From NCBI GenBank assembly GCA_031270605.1, contig JAISXG010000054.1:1-64000 (forward strand): DNA of 64,000 bases, in the 5' to 3' direction. Positions 39,612-47,909 of this stretch are shown here, one piece after another. Origin of the DNA: Oscillospiraceae bacterium. GTDB lineage: Bacteria > Bacillota > Clostridia > Oscillospirales > Acutalibacteraceae. Position 1 is the first letter of the stretch. Each line of letters begins with the position of its first letter. The notes beneath the pieces are model-generated. The model ran no database searches. It was not told the origin of the DNA and worked only from the letters and a program-made list of their open reading frames with translations. The translations under genes were made by a program, and so were the position numbers.

Positions 39612-40444
39612 GCGGAACACTGTTCGTGGTGGGCACGCCCATCGGCAACCTCGGCGATTTTTCGCCCCGCGCCGCCGACGCGCTCTCCTCGTGCGACTTT
39701 ATCGCGGCGGAGGACACGCGCGTCACCATCAAACTGCTGAATCATTTTAATATAAAAAAGCCCATGGTGAGTTATCATGAGCACAACCGTTTTGACAAGG
39801 CGGATGAAATCGTCGCCCGCATCCGCGCAGGCGAGAGCTGCACGCTTGTCACAGACGCGGGCATGCCGGCCATTTCAGACCCGGGCACAGAGCTCGTGCG
39901 GGCTTGCCACAACGAGGGCATTCCGGTCATGTCCGTTCCCGGCCCTAGCGCCATCATCACCGCCGCCGCCATCAGCGGGCTTGATGTTTCGCGCTTTTCA
40001 TTCGAGGGTTTTTTGTCGGTGAATAAGCAGCAGCGGCGCGCGCACCTTGAAGAAATCAAAACCGAAAAAAAGACCATGATTTTTTATGAGGCGCCCCACA
40101 AACTCCCCGCCACACTGGCGGATTTGCATGGTGCATTGGGCGACCGGACCTGCGCCGTCATCAAAGAGCTGACAAAAATTTATGAAACCGTGCGCCTCAC
40201 GACCCTTGCCGCCGCCGCGAAGCATTATGCCGCAAACAAACCCAGGGGCGAATTTGTGATTATTATCGAGCCTGCTCCGCAGCAAGAAGCAAAAGAGCAA
40301 ACCTTCGGCGACGCGGTGAGGCTTGCCCGAGAACTGCAGGCGGGCGGCCTGCCGCAAAACGAAGCGGCAAAGCAGGCGGCAAAACAGACCGGTTTTAAAA
40401 AGAGCGACATTTACCGCGAGCTGCTTTGCATCCCCAAAACATAA
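39608..40444 (+). CDS. rsmI: 16S rRNA (cytidine(1402)-2'-O)-methyltransferase
   Basis: A 278-residue tetrapyrrole-methylase-fold enzyme that 2'-O-methylates C1402 in the decoding centre. VGTPIGNLGDFSPRA (about 6-20), AAEDTR, SYHEHN, VTDAGMPAISDPG and VPGPSA are all present in order. Overlaps the preceding methylase stop by 4 bp. Confidence 0.95.
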   Translation: MSGTLFVVGTPIGNLGDFSPRAADALSSCDFIAAEDTRVTIKLLNHFNIKKPMVSYHEHNRFDKADEIVARIRAGESCTLVTDAGMPAISDPGTELVRACHNEGIPVMSVPGPSAIITAAAISGLDVSRFSFEGFLSVNKQQRRAHLEEIKTEKKTMIFYEAPHKLPATLADLHGALGDRTCAVIKELTKIYETVRLTTLAAAAKHYAANKPRGEFVIIIEPAPQQEAKEQTFGDAVRLARELQAGGLPQNEAAKQAAKQTGFKKSDIYRELLCIPKT

Positions 40445-40458
40445 AAAAGGAGAACACT

Positions 40459-41046
40459 ATGGCCGACTATTGGTATTTATGGCTGATTCTGGTTCTGTTG
40501 ATCGTGATTTTGTTTGTGGCGGGCGGCAAAGCCTCAAAAGCCTCAAACAAGCGCCACGCCGCCATGCAAAAAGAGATAGAAGCGATAGAAAAAGAAAAAG
40601 CCCTGCGCGAAAAATTCAAAACGCTCACGCCTGAACTGTTGCAGGCCACGCCTATGCCAGAGCTGTTGGAGGGCGTCACCGCCGGCATTCAGGTGCGCAT
40701 TGAACACACGGCAGACCTAACCGCCGCCTTTAACAACCTGCCGGAGCATGAGCGGTTTTGCTATGCGCTCAATTATTTTTTTGCGGATTCCCGCGACGCG
40801 CTGAGTGAATTTTTCAAAAAAAACGGCGAGCCGCTCACATCTCTCGCCCCGAAGGCCCTCGCGGCGGCGGGCAGCACGCTCGCACAGATTGTTCGGGACA
40901 TGCTTTCTATGTACGACGCCGAAAACGAGGCCGTTTCTTATGATGAAGCGACGGTTGCGGAACTTAACAAAAAATTTGCCGCGACAGCAGACTTTGAACT
41001 GCTCTCGCGGCAAATTGAAGATTATATTCATTCTAATTTTTTATAA
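40459..41046 (+). CDS. Membrane-anchored protein, weakly DMP19/DUF4375-like
   Basis: A 195-residue protein with an N-terminal membrane helix (about 5-22), a charged coiled segment (about 28-55) and a soluble domain. The domain pattern (NYFFADSRDALSEFF, ALAAAGSTLAQIVRDML, then a D/E-rich turn and IEDYIHSNF) reminds me of DMP19/DUF4375 proteins, but this is a weak impression. AAAGGAG lies before the ATG. Last gene of the methylase-rsmI operon; it converges with the PHP phosphatase 14 bp away. Confidence 0.6.
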   Translation: MADYWYLWLILVLLIVILFVAGGKASKASNKRHAAMQKEIEAIEKEKALREKFKTLTPELLQATPMPELLEGVTAGIQVRIEHTADLTAAFNNLPEHERFCYALNYFFADSRDALSEFFKKNGEPLTSLAPKALAAAGSTLAQIVRDMLSMYDAENEAVSYDEATVAELNKKFAATADFELLSRQIEDYIHSNFL

Positions 41047-41060
41047 TATGACAAATTAAC

Positions 41061-41876
41061 TCAACCAATGGGAATCTCAACCGGGTCGCGGTTTTGAAAC
41101 AGCGTCACACAATCAAAGCCCGCCTCCTGCGCAACCTCCAACGCGTCGTCAAACCCGGCGGCAAGATGCTCGGCATAATGCGCATCCGAACCGATTGTGA
41201 TATATTTGCCCCCAAGCTCGCGAAAGCGCTTCACAATCGGGAACTCCGGCGCAAGCTTCTTGATCGGCTGGCGCAGCCCGGCGGTGTTGATTTCAAGCGC
41301 AATGTGGTTCTCGGCGAGAAGTTTGAGGATTTCATCCACCTCGCAGGCATATTCCTCCATGTCCACGCTGATGTTGTTGCGCGCATAAAAATACCGCAAA
41401 GGATAAGTCAGGTGGGCGAGCGTGTCAAACTGCCCCCAGTCGGCCAGCACCGCGAGCTCGCGAAAATAGGCCTTGAGCATGGAATCAATGTCCATCCCCT
41501 CAAAATCTCTGGTGTAATAAAAATCGCTTTCGCCCCGCAGGTTGTGAATCGAGCCGATGATCATATCATAATTGCGCGCGTCAATGATTTTGAGCGCAAG
41601 CTCTTCGTCATAGGTCGGCTGGGCAAGCTCCACACCCTGCAAAACCAGCAGATTGCCGCGATAGGCGCTTTTTGCCCGCGCCACTTCAAAATAAGACTGC
41701 CGCACGACGCGGTCGTATTTATCGTCAAAATACACGTCCACCTCGCAGTGGTCTGTGAACGCCACGGCGCGCAGCCCCTTTGCAACCGCCGTTTCGCAAA
41801 TCAACATTGCCGCATGGTGCCCGTCCGGCGAATTGTCGGTATGAACGTGAAGATCAATCAACCTTTTATAGTCCAT
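41061..41876 (-). CDS. PHP-domain phosphatase (histidinol-phosphatase HisJ-like)
   Basis: A 271-residue PHP-superfamily phosphoesterase with a trinuclear metal site: LIDLHVHTDNSPDG (HxH, about 6-19), FTDHCE, QGVELAQ, GSIHN and ITIGSDAHYAEHL (about 230). This matches monofunctional histidinol-phosphatase, the eighth step of histidine synthesis, but no other his gene is nearby and related PHP proteins act on other phosphates. ATG start with a GGGGCAGG-type site. Confidence 0.84.
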   Translation of the reverse strand: MDYKRLIDLHVHTDNSPDGHHAAMLICETAVAKGLRAVAFTDHCEVDVYFDDKYDRVVRQSYFEVARAKSAYRGNLLVLQGVELAQPTYDEELALKIIDARNYDMIIGSIHNLRGESDFYYTRDFEGMDIDSMLKAYFRELAVLADWGQFDTLAHLTYPLRYFYARNNISVDMEEYACEVDEILKLLAENHIALEINTAGLRQPIKKLAPEFPIVKRFRELGGKYITIGSDAHYAEHLAAGFDDALEVAQEAGFDCVTLFQNRDPVEIPIG

Positions 41877-42034
41877 TCTCTGCCCTGCCCCTTATGAAAC
41901 AAATTCTTTAAAACGCACATTCTTTTCTGTCCGCAGCTTTTGCGGATCGCTATTATCATATCACAAACCCCTGCCAAATAAAAGTGCAAATTCAACTTTT
42001 TCAACGCGCGAACACATGCGCAAGGAGGCCTTTC

Positions 42035-42925
42035 ATGATTGTCACCAAATATGCCGCGGCAAAAATCAATTTGCTGCTGGACATCACAGCAAAGCTTGAA
42101 AACGGCTACCACAGCATCTATTCTATCATGCAGTCGGTGAGTCTTTATGACAAAATCACTGTTTCAAAAAACAATACGAGCAAAATCGCCCTTTCGTGCA
42201 GCAGCCCCCTTGTGACACTGACAGACAAAAACACGGCGCATAAGGCCGCCGCGCTCTTTTTTGCCCGCACAGGCCGGCAAAATCAAGGGGTGAACATTCA
42301 CATTGAAAAACATATTCCCATGCAGGGCGGGCTTGCCGGCGGCAGCGCGGACGCAGCGGGCGTGCTCGCTGCATTGAATGACCTCTTTGGTGCGGACCTT
42401 TCAAAACAGGAGTTATGCGCGCTCGGGATCAAAATCGGCGCGGACGTGCCCTTTTGCCTTCGCGGCGGCACCATGCTCGCGCAAAACATCGGCGACGTGC
42501 TCTCCCCCCTGCCCAGCTTGCCCGACTGCCGCATTCTGCTCGTCAAGCCCCACAGCGGTGTTTCCACCGTTGAGGCCTACCGCGCCTACGACGAAAAAGA
42601 GTGGATCCGCCACCCAAACAAAGAATATGCCCTGCATGCCGCGGTCAATCAGGACCTGCACGCTTTCTGCCGTTACAGCGGGAATGTGTTCGAGCAGGCG
42701 GTCGAGGTTGTGGAGCGGGTGGAAATTAAGTCATGCATGCGCTCTTTCGGCGCGCTTGACACCTTCATGACGGGCAGCGGTTCGGTGATCTGCGCAATTT
42801 TTGAGGCTGAAGACGAGGAGTATGCGGCGCGGTGCATGGACGAACTGAAAAAAACATATCCGCAAACCTTTCTCACCTCCCCTGTCAAACAAGGAGTTTG
42901 CGAAAAACTGGAAAAAGATGTATAA
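42035..42925 (+). CDS. ispE: 4-diphosphocytidyl-2-C-methyl-D-erythritol kinase
   Basis: A 296-residue GHMP kinase of the MEP isoprenoid pathway. AAAKINLLLDI (8-18) is the family start and PMQGGLAGGSADAAGVL (about 91-107) the ATP loop; FMTGSGSVICAIF is the third GHMP motif. AAGGAGG lies 8 nt before the ATG at 42035. spoIIR follows 77 bp later, an arrangement common in Clostridia. Confidence 0.95.
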   Translation: MIVTKYAAAKINLLLDITAKLENGYHSIYSIMQSVSLYDKITVSKNNTSKIALSCSSPLVTLTDKNTAHKAAALFFARTGRQNQGVNIHIEKHIPMQGGLAGGSADAAGVLAALNDLFGADLSKQELCALGIKIGADVPFCLRGGTMLAQNIGDVLSPLPSLPDCRILLVKPHSGVSTVEAYRAYDEKEWIRHPNKEYALHAAVNQDLHAFCRYSGNVFEQAVEVVERVEIKSCMRSFGALDTFMTGSGSVICAIFEAEDEEYAARCMDELKKTYPQTFLTSPVKQGVCEKLEKDV

Positions 42926-43002
42926 AGCCCCTCAAAACCGCCAAATCTAATGTCAACAGGCAAGCATTCTTGTCTGCCAAACAGCAGAAAGGCGGTTTTA
43001 CC

Positions 43003-43671
43003 GTGTCAGAAACAAAAAAACAGAATCCCATCACCAAGGTGTTATCAAAACTCAAAGCCCGCGACGTGGCGGCGATCGTCGGCGTGATCACTTTTGCTCT
43101 CGTGAACATATTCAGCTTTGCTGCAAAATGCGCGGACATCCGTCAAGAGGTGCTGCGGCTGCATGTGATTGCGAACTCAGACTCGGAATTCGACCAGAGC
43201 ATGAAGCTTGCCGTGCGCGACGCGGTGCTCACCGCCGGCGCCGAAGTGTTTGACGGCAGCGTCACGGCAGCAGACGCGGCAGAAAAGATATCCCCCCAAA
43301 TCGAAACCCTCACCGTGGCGGCAAAGCAAGTCATTCAATCCTACGGCTGCGATTACCCCGTGCGCATTCAAATCGCAGAAGAATATTTCGACACCCGTGT
43401 TTATGAAACCGTCACCCTCCCCGCCGGAAAATATAACGCCGTGAAAGTCATCATCGGCGAGGGTGGCGGCAAAAACTGGTGGTGCGTCATGTTCCCGCCG
43501 TTGTGCCTACCCGCGGCCGAGCCGGCGCAGACAGAAGACGATATTCAAATGGTGTTCGGCGACGGCGGGCAAAAAATCGTGCAAAGCTCGTCAAAATATG
43601 AAATCCGCTTTAAAATTGTGGAGCTTTATGAGAAAATCGTCAACGACATTTCTTCCCGCATCAACAAATAA
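43003..43671 (+). CDS. spoIIR: Stage II sporulation protein R
   Basis: A 222-residue secreted signalling protein made in the forespore that triggers SpoIIGA to process pro-sigma-E in the mother cell. An N-terminal membrane segment (about 28-45) is followed by VLRLHVIANSDSEFDQSMKL, the SpoIIR hallmark, and later YNAVKVIIGEGGGKNWWCVMFPPLCL. GTG start with GAAAGG upstream. Its presence indicates an endospore former or recent descendant. Followed by a long terminator. Confidence 0.93.
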   Translation: MSETKKQNPITKVLSKLKARDVAAIVGVITFALVNIFSFAAKCADIRQEVLRLHVIANSDSEFDQSMKLAVRDAVLTAGAEVFDGSVTAADAAEKISPQIETLTVAAKQVIQSYGCDYPVRIQIAEEYFDTRVYETVTLPAGKYNAVKVIIGEGGGKNWWCVMFPPLCLPAAEPAQTEDDIQMVFGDGGQKIVQSSSKYEIRFKIVELYEKIVNDISSRINK

Positions 43672-43687
43672 ATTTCTGAACTTTCTG

Positions 43688-43726
43688 AAAAACCGCCGCA
43701 AAAGAGCTTCTTTTGCGGCGGTTTTT
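43688..43726. terminator. Terminator after spoIIR
   Basis: An 18-bp stem (43688-43705 with 43709-43726, 3-nt loop), A-rich left and T-rich right ends. Confidence 0.92.
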
Positions 43727-43748
43727 CGTGAAAAATGAAAAATTCCTC

Positions 43749-43777
43749 TTAACAAACGCGCATATTTATAGTATAAT
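43749..43777 (+). promoter_or_regulatory. Sigma-A promoter of the glycerophosphodiesterase-mutS2 operon
   Basis: TTAACA (43749-43754), 17-bp spacer, TATAAT (43772-43777), 86 bp upstream of the ATG at 43863. Confidence 0.8.
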
Positions 43778-43862
43778 GAAGCCAAGAAATTACGATTAAT
43801 AAAATCCGGCCCTGCCTCTTTGAGAATCGGGTCAGGCAATCAATCGAGGGGGATATTTACAT

Positions 43863-44612
43863 ATGATCAAAATTATTGCGCACAGGGGCGCGAATAAAGT
43901 CGCGCCGCAAAACACCATGCCCGCGTTCACACTCGCAAAAGAAATGGGGGCGGACGGCTTTGAGAACGACGTCCACTACACCTCCGACGGCCACATCGTC
44001 ATCTGCCACAACCACTCGATTAACGAAACCTCGAACGGCAGCGGGCTGATCCTTGAAATGACGCTTGAACAGCTGCGGCAATATGACTTCGGGTCTTATT
44101 TCTCGCCCGAATACGCAGGCACAAAAATCCCCACGCTGAACGAGTTCTTCGCTCTGGCGAAGGGGCTTTCGCTCATCAATGTGGAGATCAAGCGCCCCTT
44201 GAACGGCAATTACGATGTTGTGGGCGGCGTCATCCAGATGGCGAAAAACATGGATGTGTTCCATGACCTGATCATCTCAAGCTTTGACGAACAGGTGCTC
44301 ATCAAGGCCAAAGAGATTGACGAAAACTGTAAAACCGGCTTTTTATATGACATGAAAAGTCCCCATATCGATGAAATCGTCGAAGACCCGGTGGCCTATG
44401 CCAAAAGCCTCAACGCGCAGGCCATTCACCCGGTGTTTCTGATGATCACCGAGGAGCTGATTCAATCCGCCCATGAAAACGGCATAATTGTCAACGCATG
44501 GACGGTCAACATGCCCGAATCCATTAAAACACTCACTCTTTGGGGCTGCGACGGTTTGATTACCGATATCCCCGACTTCTGCATCAAGCAAGTCAAACAG
44601 CTTAAAAGCTGA
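43863..44612 (+). CDS. Glycerophosphodiester phosphodiesterase
   Basis: A 249-residue cytoplasmic TIM-barrel enzyme that splits glycerophosphodiesters into glycerol 3-phosphate and an alcohol. IIAHRGANKVAPQNT (3-17, catalytic HRG and ENT-like site), FENDVHYTSDGHIVICHN (E-x-D and catalytic His) and VEIK are present; the end INAWTVN-type motif is seen as VNAWTVN. No signal peptide. First gene of a pair with mutS2, 43 bp downstream. Confidence 0.92.
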   Translation: MIKIIAHRGANKVAPQNTMPAFTLAKEMGADGFENDVHYTSDGHIVICHNHSINETSNGSGLILEMTLEQLRQYDFGSYFSPEYAGTKIPTLNEFFALAKGLSLINVEIKRPLNGNYDVVGGVIQMAKNMDVFHDLIISSFDEQVLIKAKEIDENCKTGFLYDMKSPHIDEIVEDPVAYAKSLNAQAIHPVFLMITEELIQSAHENGIIVNAWTVNMPESIKTLTLWGCDGLITDIPDFCIKQVKQLKS

Positions 44613-44655
44613 TTTCACCGTTGCGCCCTTTCCATGAAAACGAAAGGACATAAAA

Positions 44656-47052
44656 ATGATAAAAGCATCAACCAACCGGCATTATAAAGCGCTGGAGCTA
44701 GACAAAATCCTGCTGCGGCTCTCTGAGCAGGCAGGCTGCGCGGACGCGCGCGAGCTGGCGCTGGAGCTTATGCCGCAAACCACCCTTTTTGAAGCGCAGG
44801 CCCTGCTGAACCAAACAGAAGACGCATACATCATGCTCGCCAAATACGGCGGGCCTTCGTTCGGCGGCCTGAAAAATATCAACAACGCATTGGCGCGTGC
44901 CGCGGCGGGCAGCGTGCTCTCAATGAAAGAGCTGCTCGATGTGGCCGAGGTGCTGCGAACCATCCGCGCCATTTCGGAGTGGCGCTCAAACCAGCAAAGC
45001 GCGGAAAACCGCATTGACGTATTCTTCGGCGCGCTCGTACCCAACAAATATTTAGAGGACATCATCACCTCGGCGATTCTCTCAGAAGAGGAGATGGCGG
45101 ACTCCGCCTCGCCCGAGCTTTACGACATCCGCCGCAAAATCCGCCAGCAGTCCGCGAATGTGCGCAACCAGCTTGACAGGCTGACCCACTCGGCGCACTA
45201 TCAGAAGTTTTTGCAGGACGCGATCATAACACAGAGAAACGGCCGCTTTGTTGTGCCGGTCAAAAGCGAATACCGCGGTGAGATCCCCGGTTTGGTGCAT
45301 GATACCTCGTCAAGCGGCGCAACCGTGTTCATTGAGCCGATGGCGGTCGTTGAATCCAACAACGAAATCAATGTGCTCAAAAGCAAGGAGCGCGCCGAAA
45401 TCGAGCGTATCCTCACCAACCTTTCGGCCGAAACCGGCATCTTTCAAGAAACAATCAAAGCGGGCTATGAATGCGCGGTGGAGCTCTGCCTGATTTTCGC
45501 GAAAGCACAGCTGGCATACAAAATGAAGGCATCCCTGCCCATTCTCAACGATAAGGGCATTACAGACCTCAAAAAAGCCCGCCACCCCCTTTTGAATCAA
45601 GACACCGTCGTACCGACAAGCATCACGCTGGGCTTTGATTTCGACACGCTTGTGATCACCGGCCCCAATACCGGCGGCAAAACCGTCTCCATCAAAACCA
45701 TCGGCCTGCTGACCCTCATGGCCATGTGCGGCCTGATGATCCCCGCAGGCGACAACAGCCGCGTCTGCGTGTTCAAAAAAGTATTTGCAGACATCGGCGA
45801 CGAACAGAGCATCGAACAATCCCTTTCCACATTTTCTTCGCACATGGTGAATATTGTGGGCATTCTCAAAGAAGCGGGCGACGACTCCCTTGTTTTGATA
45901 GACGAACTCGGCGCGGGAACAGATCCTGTCGAGGGCGCAGCGCTCGCCATGGCGATTCTGGAGCGCTTAAAAATTAATGGCTGCAAAATCGCGGCCACGA
46001 CACACTATTCAGAGCTCAAGGCCTATGCCCTGCAAACCCATCGGGTCGAAAACGGCTCGTGTGAGTTTGACGTGCAGTCGCTCAGGCCCACCTACCGCTT
46101 GCTTGTGGGTGTGCCGGGGCGGTCAAACGCCTTTGCAATTTCTGAGCGGCTGGGCATGGAAAAGCTGCTGGTCGACCGCGCGCGCGAATTTATTTCAGGT
46201 GAGAGCATCCGCTTTGAGGATGTTGTGGACTCCCTTGAACAGAGCCGCCTTGACATGGAAAAACAAAAGGCCGAGGCCGAACGACTAAAGGCCGAGGCCC
46301 AAAGCGCAAAGAAAGAAGCCGAGCAGCTCCGCGAAACGGCTGAAAAGCAGAGGCAGCGCGAGTTTGAAAACGCAGAGGGAGAGGCAAAGCGCATTGTCGA
46401 GAACGCCCGCCGCCAGGCCTCGGCGCTCCTTGAAGAAATCGAGGTTCTCAGAAAGGCGAAAAACGCGGCGAACGACCCGGCGGAGCTTGCCCGCCGCGCC
46501 CGCGTGCAGCTCAAGCAAAGCCTGAACGCGCTTGACGATGCGGCAAGCCCCGTCATCCGCGCCGCGATAGACGACGCAAACTACACTCTCCCCCGCCCGC
46601 TGGTTGTGGGCGACGCGGTGCTGGTTGCGGACATCGCAAAAGAGGCAACCGTGCTCTCCCTGCCAAACAAAAGCAATCAGGTCGAGGTGCAGGCCGGCAT
46701 TCTGAAGCTGCGCACGCCACTGTCTAATTTGCGATTGCTTGAAAAACAAAAACAAAAAGTCACCTCCGGCAACGTGCGCAGGCAAACCGAAAGCCTCGCC
46801 ACAAAAGAGGTCAGCACCCGCTGCGACCTGCGCGGCATGACTGTGGAGGAGGGGCTGATGGAGCTCGACCGCTTTATTGACACGACCATTCTTTCGGGCA
46901 TGGCAGAATTCACGGTGATTCACGGCAAGGGCACGGGCGCGCTGCGCACCGCGGTGCACAAGCATCTGCGATCACACCCGCAAATTAAAACCTTCCGCCT
47001 CGGGGTATTCGGCGAGGGCGAAAACGGGGTCACAATCGCCGAAATCAAATAG
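44656..47052 (+). CDS. mutS2: Endonuclease MutS2
   Basis: A 798-residue MutS paralogue. It suppresses recombination and, in Bacillus, splits collided ribosomes. Core domain, then ATPase with Walker A GPNTGGKTVSIKT (336-348) and Walker B VLIDELGAGTDPVEGAA; a coiled region (about 510-610) rich in E/K/A; and a C-terminal Smr nuclease/RNA-binding domain (about 723-798, DLRGMTVEEG and VIHGKGTGALR). GAAAGGA precedes the ATG. Confidence 0.96.
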   Translation: MIKASTNRHYKALELDKILLRLSEQAGCADARELALELMPQTTLFEAQALLNQTEDAYIMLAKYGGPSFGGLKNINNALARAAAGSVLSMKELLDVAEVLRTIRAISEWRSNQQSAENRIDVFFGALVPNKYLEDIITSAILSEEEMADSASPELYDIRRKIRQQSANVRNQLDRLTHSAHYQKFLQDAIITQRNGRFVVPVKSEYRGEIPGLVHDTSSSGATVFIEPMAVVESNNEINVLKSKERAEIERILTNLSAETGIFQETIKAGYECAVELCLIFAKAQLAYKMKASLPILNDKGITDLKKARHPLLNQDTVVPTSITLGFDFDTLVITGPNTGGKTVSIKTIGLLTLMAMCGLMIPAGDNSRVCVFKKVFADIGDEQSIEQSLSTFSSHMVNIVGILKEAGDDSLVLIDELGAGTDPVEGAALAMAILERLKINGCKIAATTHYSELKAYALQTHRVENGSCEFDVQSLRPTYRLLVGVPGRSNAFAISERLGMEKLLVDRAREFISGESIRFEDVVDSLEQSRLDMEKQKAEAERLKAEAQSAKKEAEQLRETAEKQRQREFENAEGEAKRIVENARRQASALLEEIEVLRKAKNAANDPAELARRARVQLKQSLNALDDAASPVIRAAIDDANYTLPRPLVVGDAVLVADIAKEATVLSLPNKSNQVEVQAGILKLRTPLSNLRLLEKQKQKVTSGNVRRQTESLATKEVSTRCDLRGMTVEEGLMELDRFIDTTILSGMAEFTVIHGKGTGALRTAVHKHLRSHPQIKTFRLGVFGEGENGVTIAEIK

Positions 47053-47144
47053 ATTTTGCTTCTTGATTCCATTGATTCAGAACAACCGCAGGACCGTTGG
47101 TAAAAATTTTAAATTTTTCTTCAATAAAAAAGTAAAAACAACTC

Positions 47145-47174
47145 TTGTAATTTTCCGCGCGGTTATGGTATAAT
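47145..47174 (+). promoter_or_regulatory. Promoter of the dockerin gene
   Basis: TTGTAA (47145-47150), 18-bp spacer ending TGG, TATAAT (47169-47174; extended -10). A CCTTTC-gggt-GAAAGG hairpin (47195-47210) lies in the leader. Confidence 0.75.
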
Positions 47175-47254
47175 GACCATGAACAGTTATCTCGCCTTTC
47201 GGGTGAAAGGTAAAAGTGCAGTTTGATTACATGAAAATTGGAGGAATTCAATCC

Positions 47255-47677
47255 ATGAAAAAACAAAACAAACTGGCAATAGCTGCGCTTATGACGGTTT
47301 TGGTTGTTCTCTTCGTTCATTTTGCCAGTGCCGCAACCGTCACCGTGTGCGACGTTGACGGCGATGGCAAAATCACCGCCGCAGACGCCCGCCTGGCCTT
47401 GCGCGCTTCGGCAAAGCTGCAGACTTTGACGGCCGCGCAAACAGAAGCTGCCGATGTTGATTTTAACGGCACGCTGACGGCGTCTGACGCAAGAACGATC
47501 CTCAGGGTTTCCGCGAAGCTGCAAAACCCGCCGGTTCGTCCCACAAATCCAACAGATCCAACGAATCCGACCAATCCGACAAACCCCACAAATCCCACAC
47601 AACCTTCCGGAATTCAGGTTTCTGACCAAAAAACCGGCAAGGACGGCACGATCAAGGGCAGCGATTTGTTTTCGTGA
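47255..47677 (+). CDS. Small secreted dockerin-domain protein
   Basis: A 140-residue protein. Signal peptide (about 1-26, ending HFASA). Two type I dockerin repeats: CDVDGDGKITAADARLALRA (about 31-50) and a second with DVDFNGTLTASDARTILR (about 67-84), each with a calcium-binding EF-hand-like loop and helix. A threonine-proline linker PTNPTDPTNPTNPT (about 95-118) and a short C-terminal tail rich in D, K, G and S follow. There is no catalytic domain. Dockerins bind cohesins of cellulosomes or surface scaffolds, so this could be an adaptor or a capped ligand. GGAGGAATTC precedes the ATG. Confidence 0.85.
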   Translation: MKKQNKLAIAALMTVLVVLFVHFASAATVTVCDVDGDGKITAADARLALRASAKLQTLTAAQTEAADVDFNGTLTASDARTILRVSAKLQNPPVRPTNPTDPTNPTNPTNPTNPTQPSGIQVSDQKTGKDGTIKGSDLFS

Positions 47678-47706
47678 TGTTCTCTGAACTGTAATTGAAT
47701 TGTATC

Positions 47707-47738
47707 AAAAACGGGCGGCGCGAGCCGCCTGTTTTTTT
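47707..47738 (+). terminator. Terminator after the dockerin gene
   Basis: AAAACGGGCGGC pairs with GCCGCCTGTTTT (one G-T pair) around a 4-nt loop, followed by further T. Confidence 0.85.
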
Positions 47739-47909
47739 GCTTTATGCGTCCTCATCTTCATAAAAATGTTTTTTTGAAACACAAGGCCAAACGCGGCAAA
47801 CCTGTTTGACAACATTGCGTTTCTGTGATAAATTGGAAGAAAACATATTGCCGAACCCTTCGGACTGATATAGCCGACGATACAGCCCCACGAAAGGATG
47901 ATCTTCATC

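Noticed and set aside
47530-47605. Short tandem DNA repeats resembling a CRISPR or microsatellite
   Set aside because: They encode the PTNPT linker of the dockerin protein; units are about 9-12 nt, imperfect and in frame.
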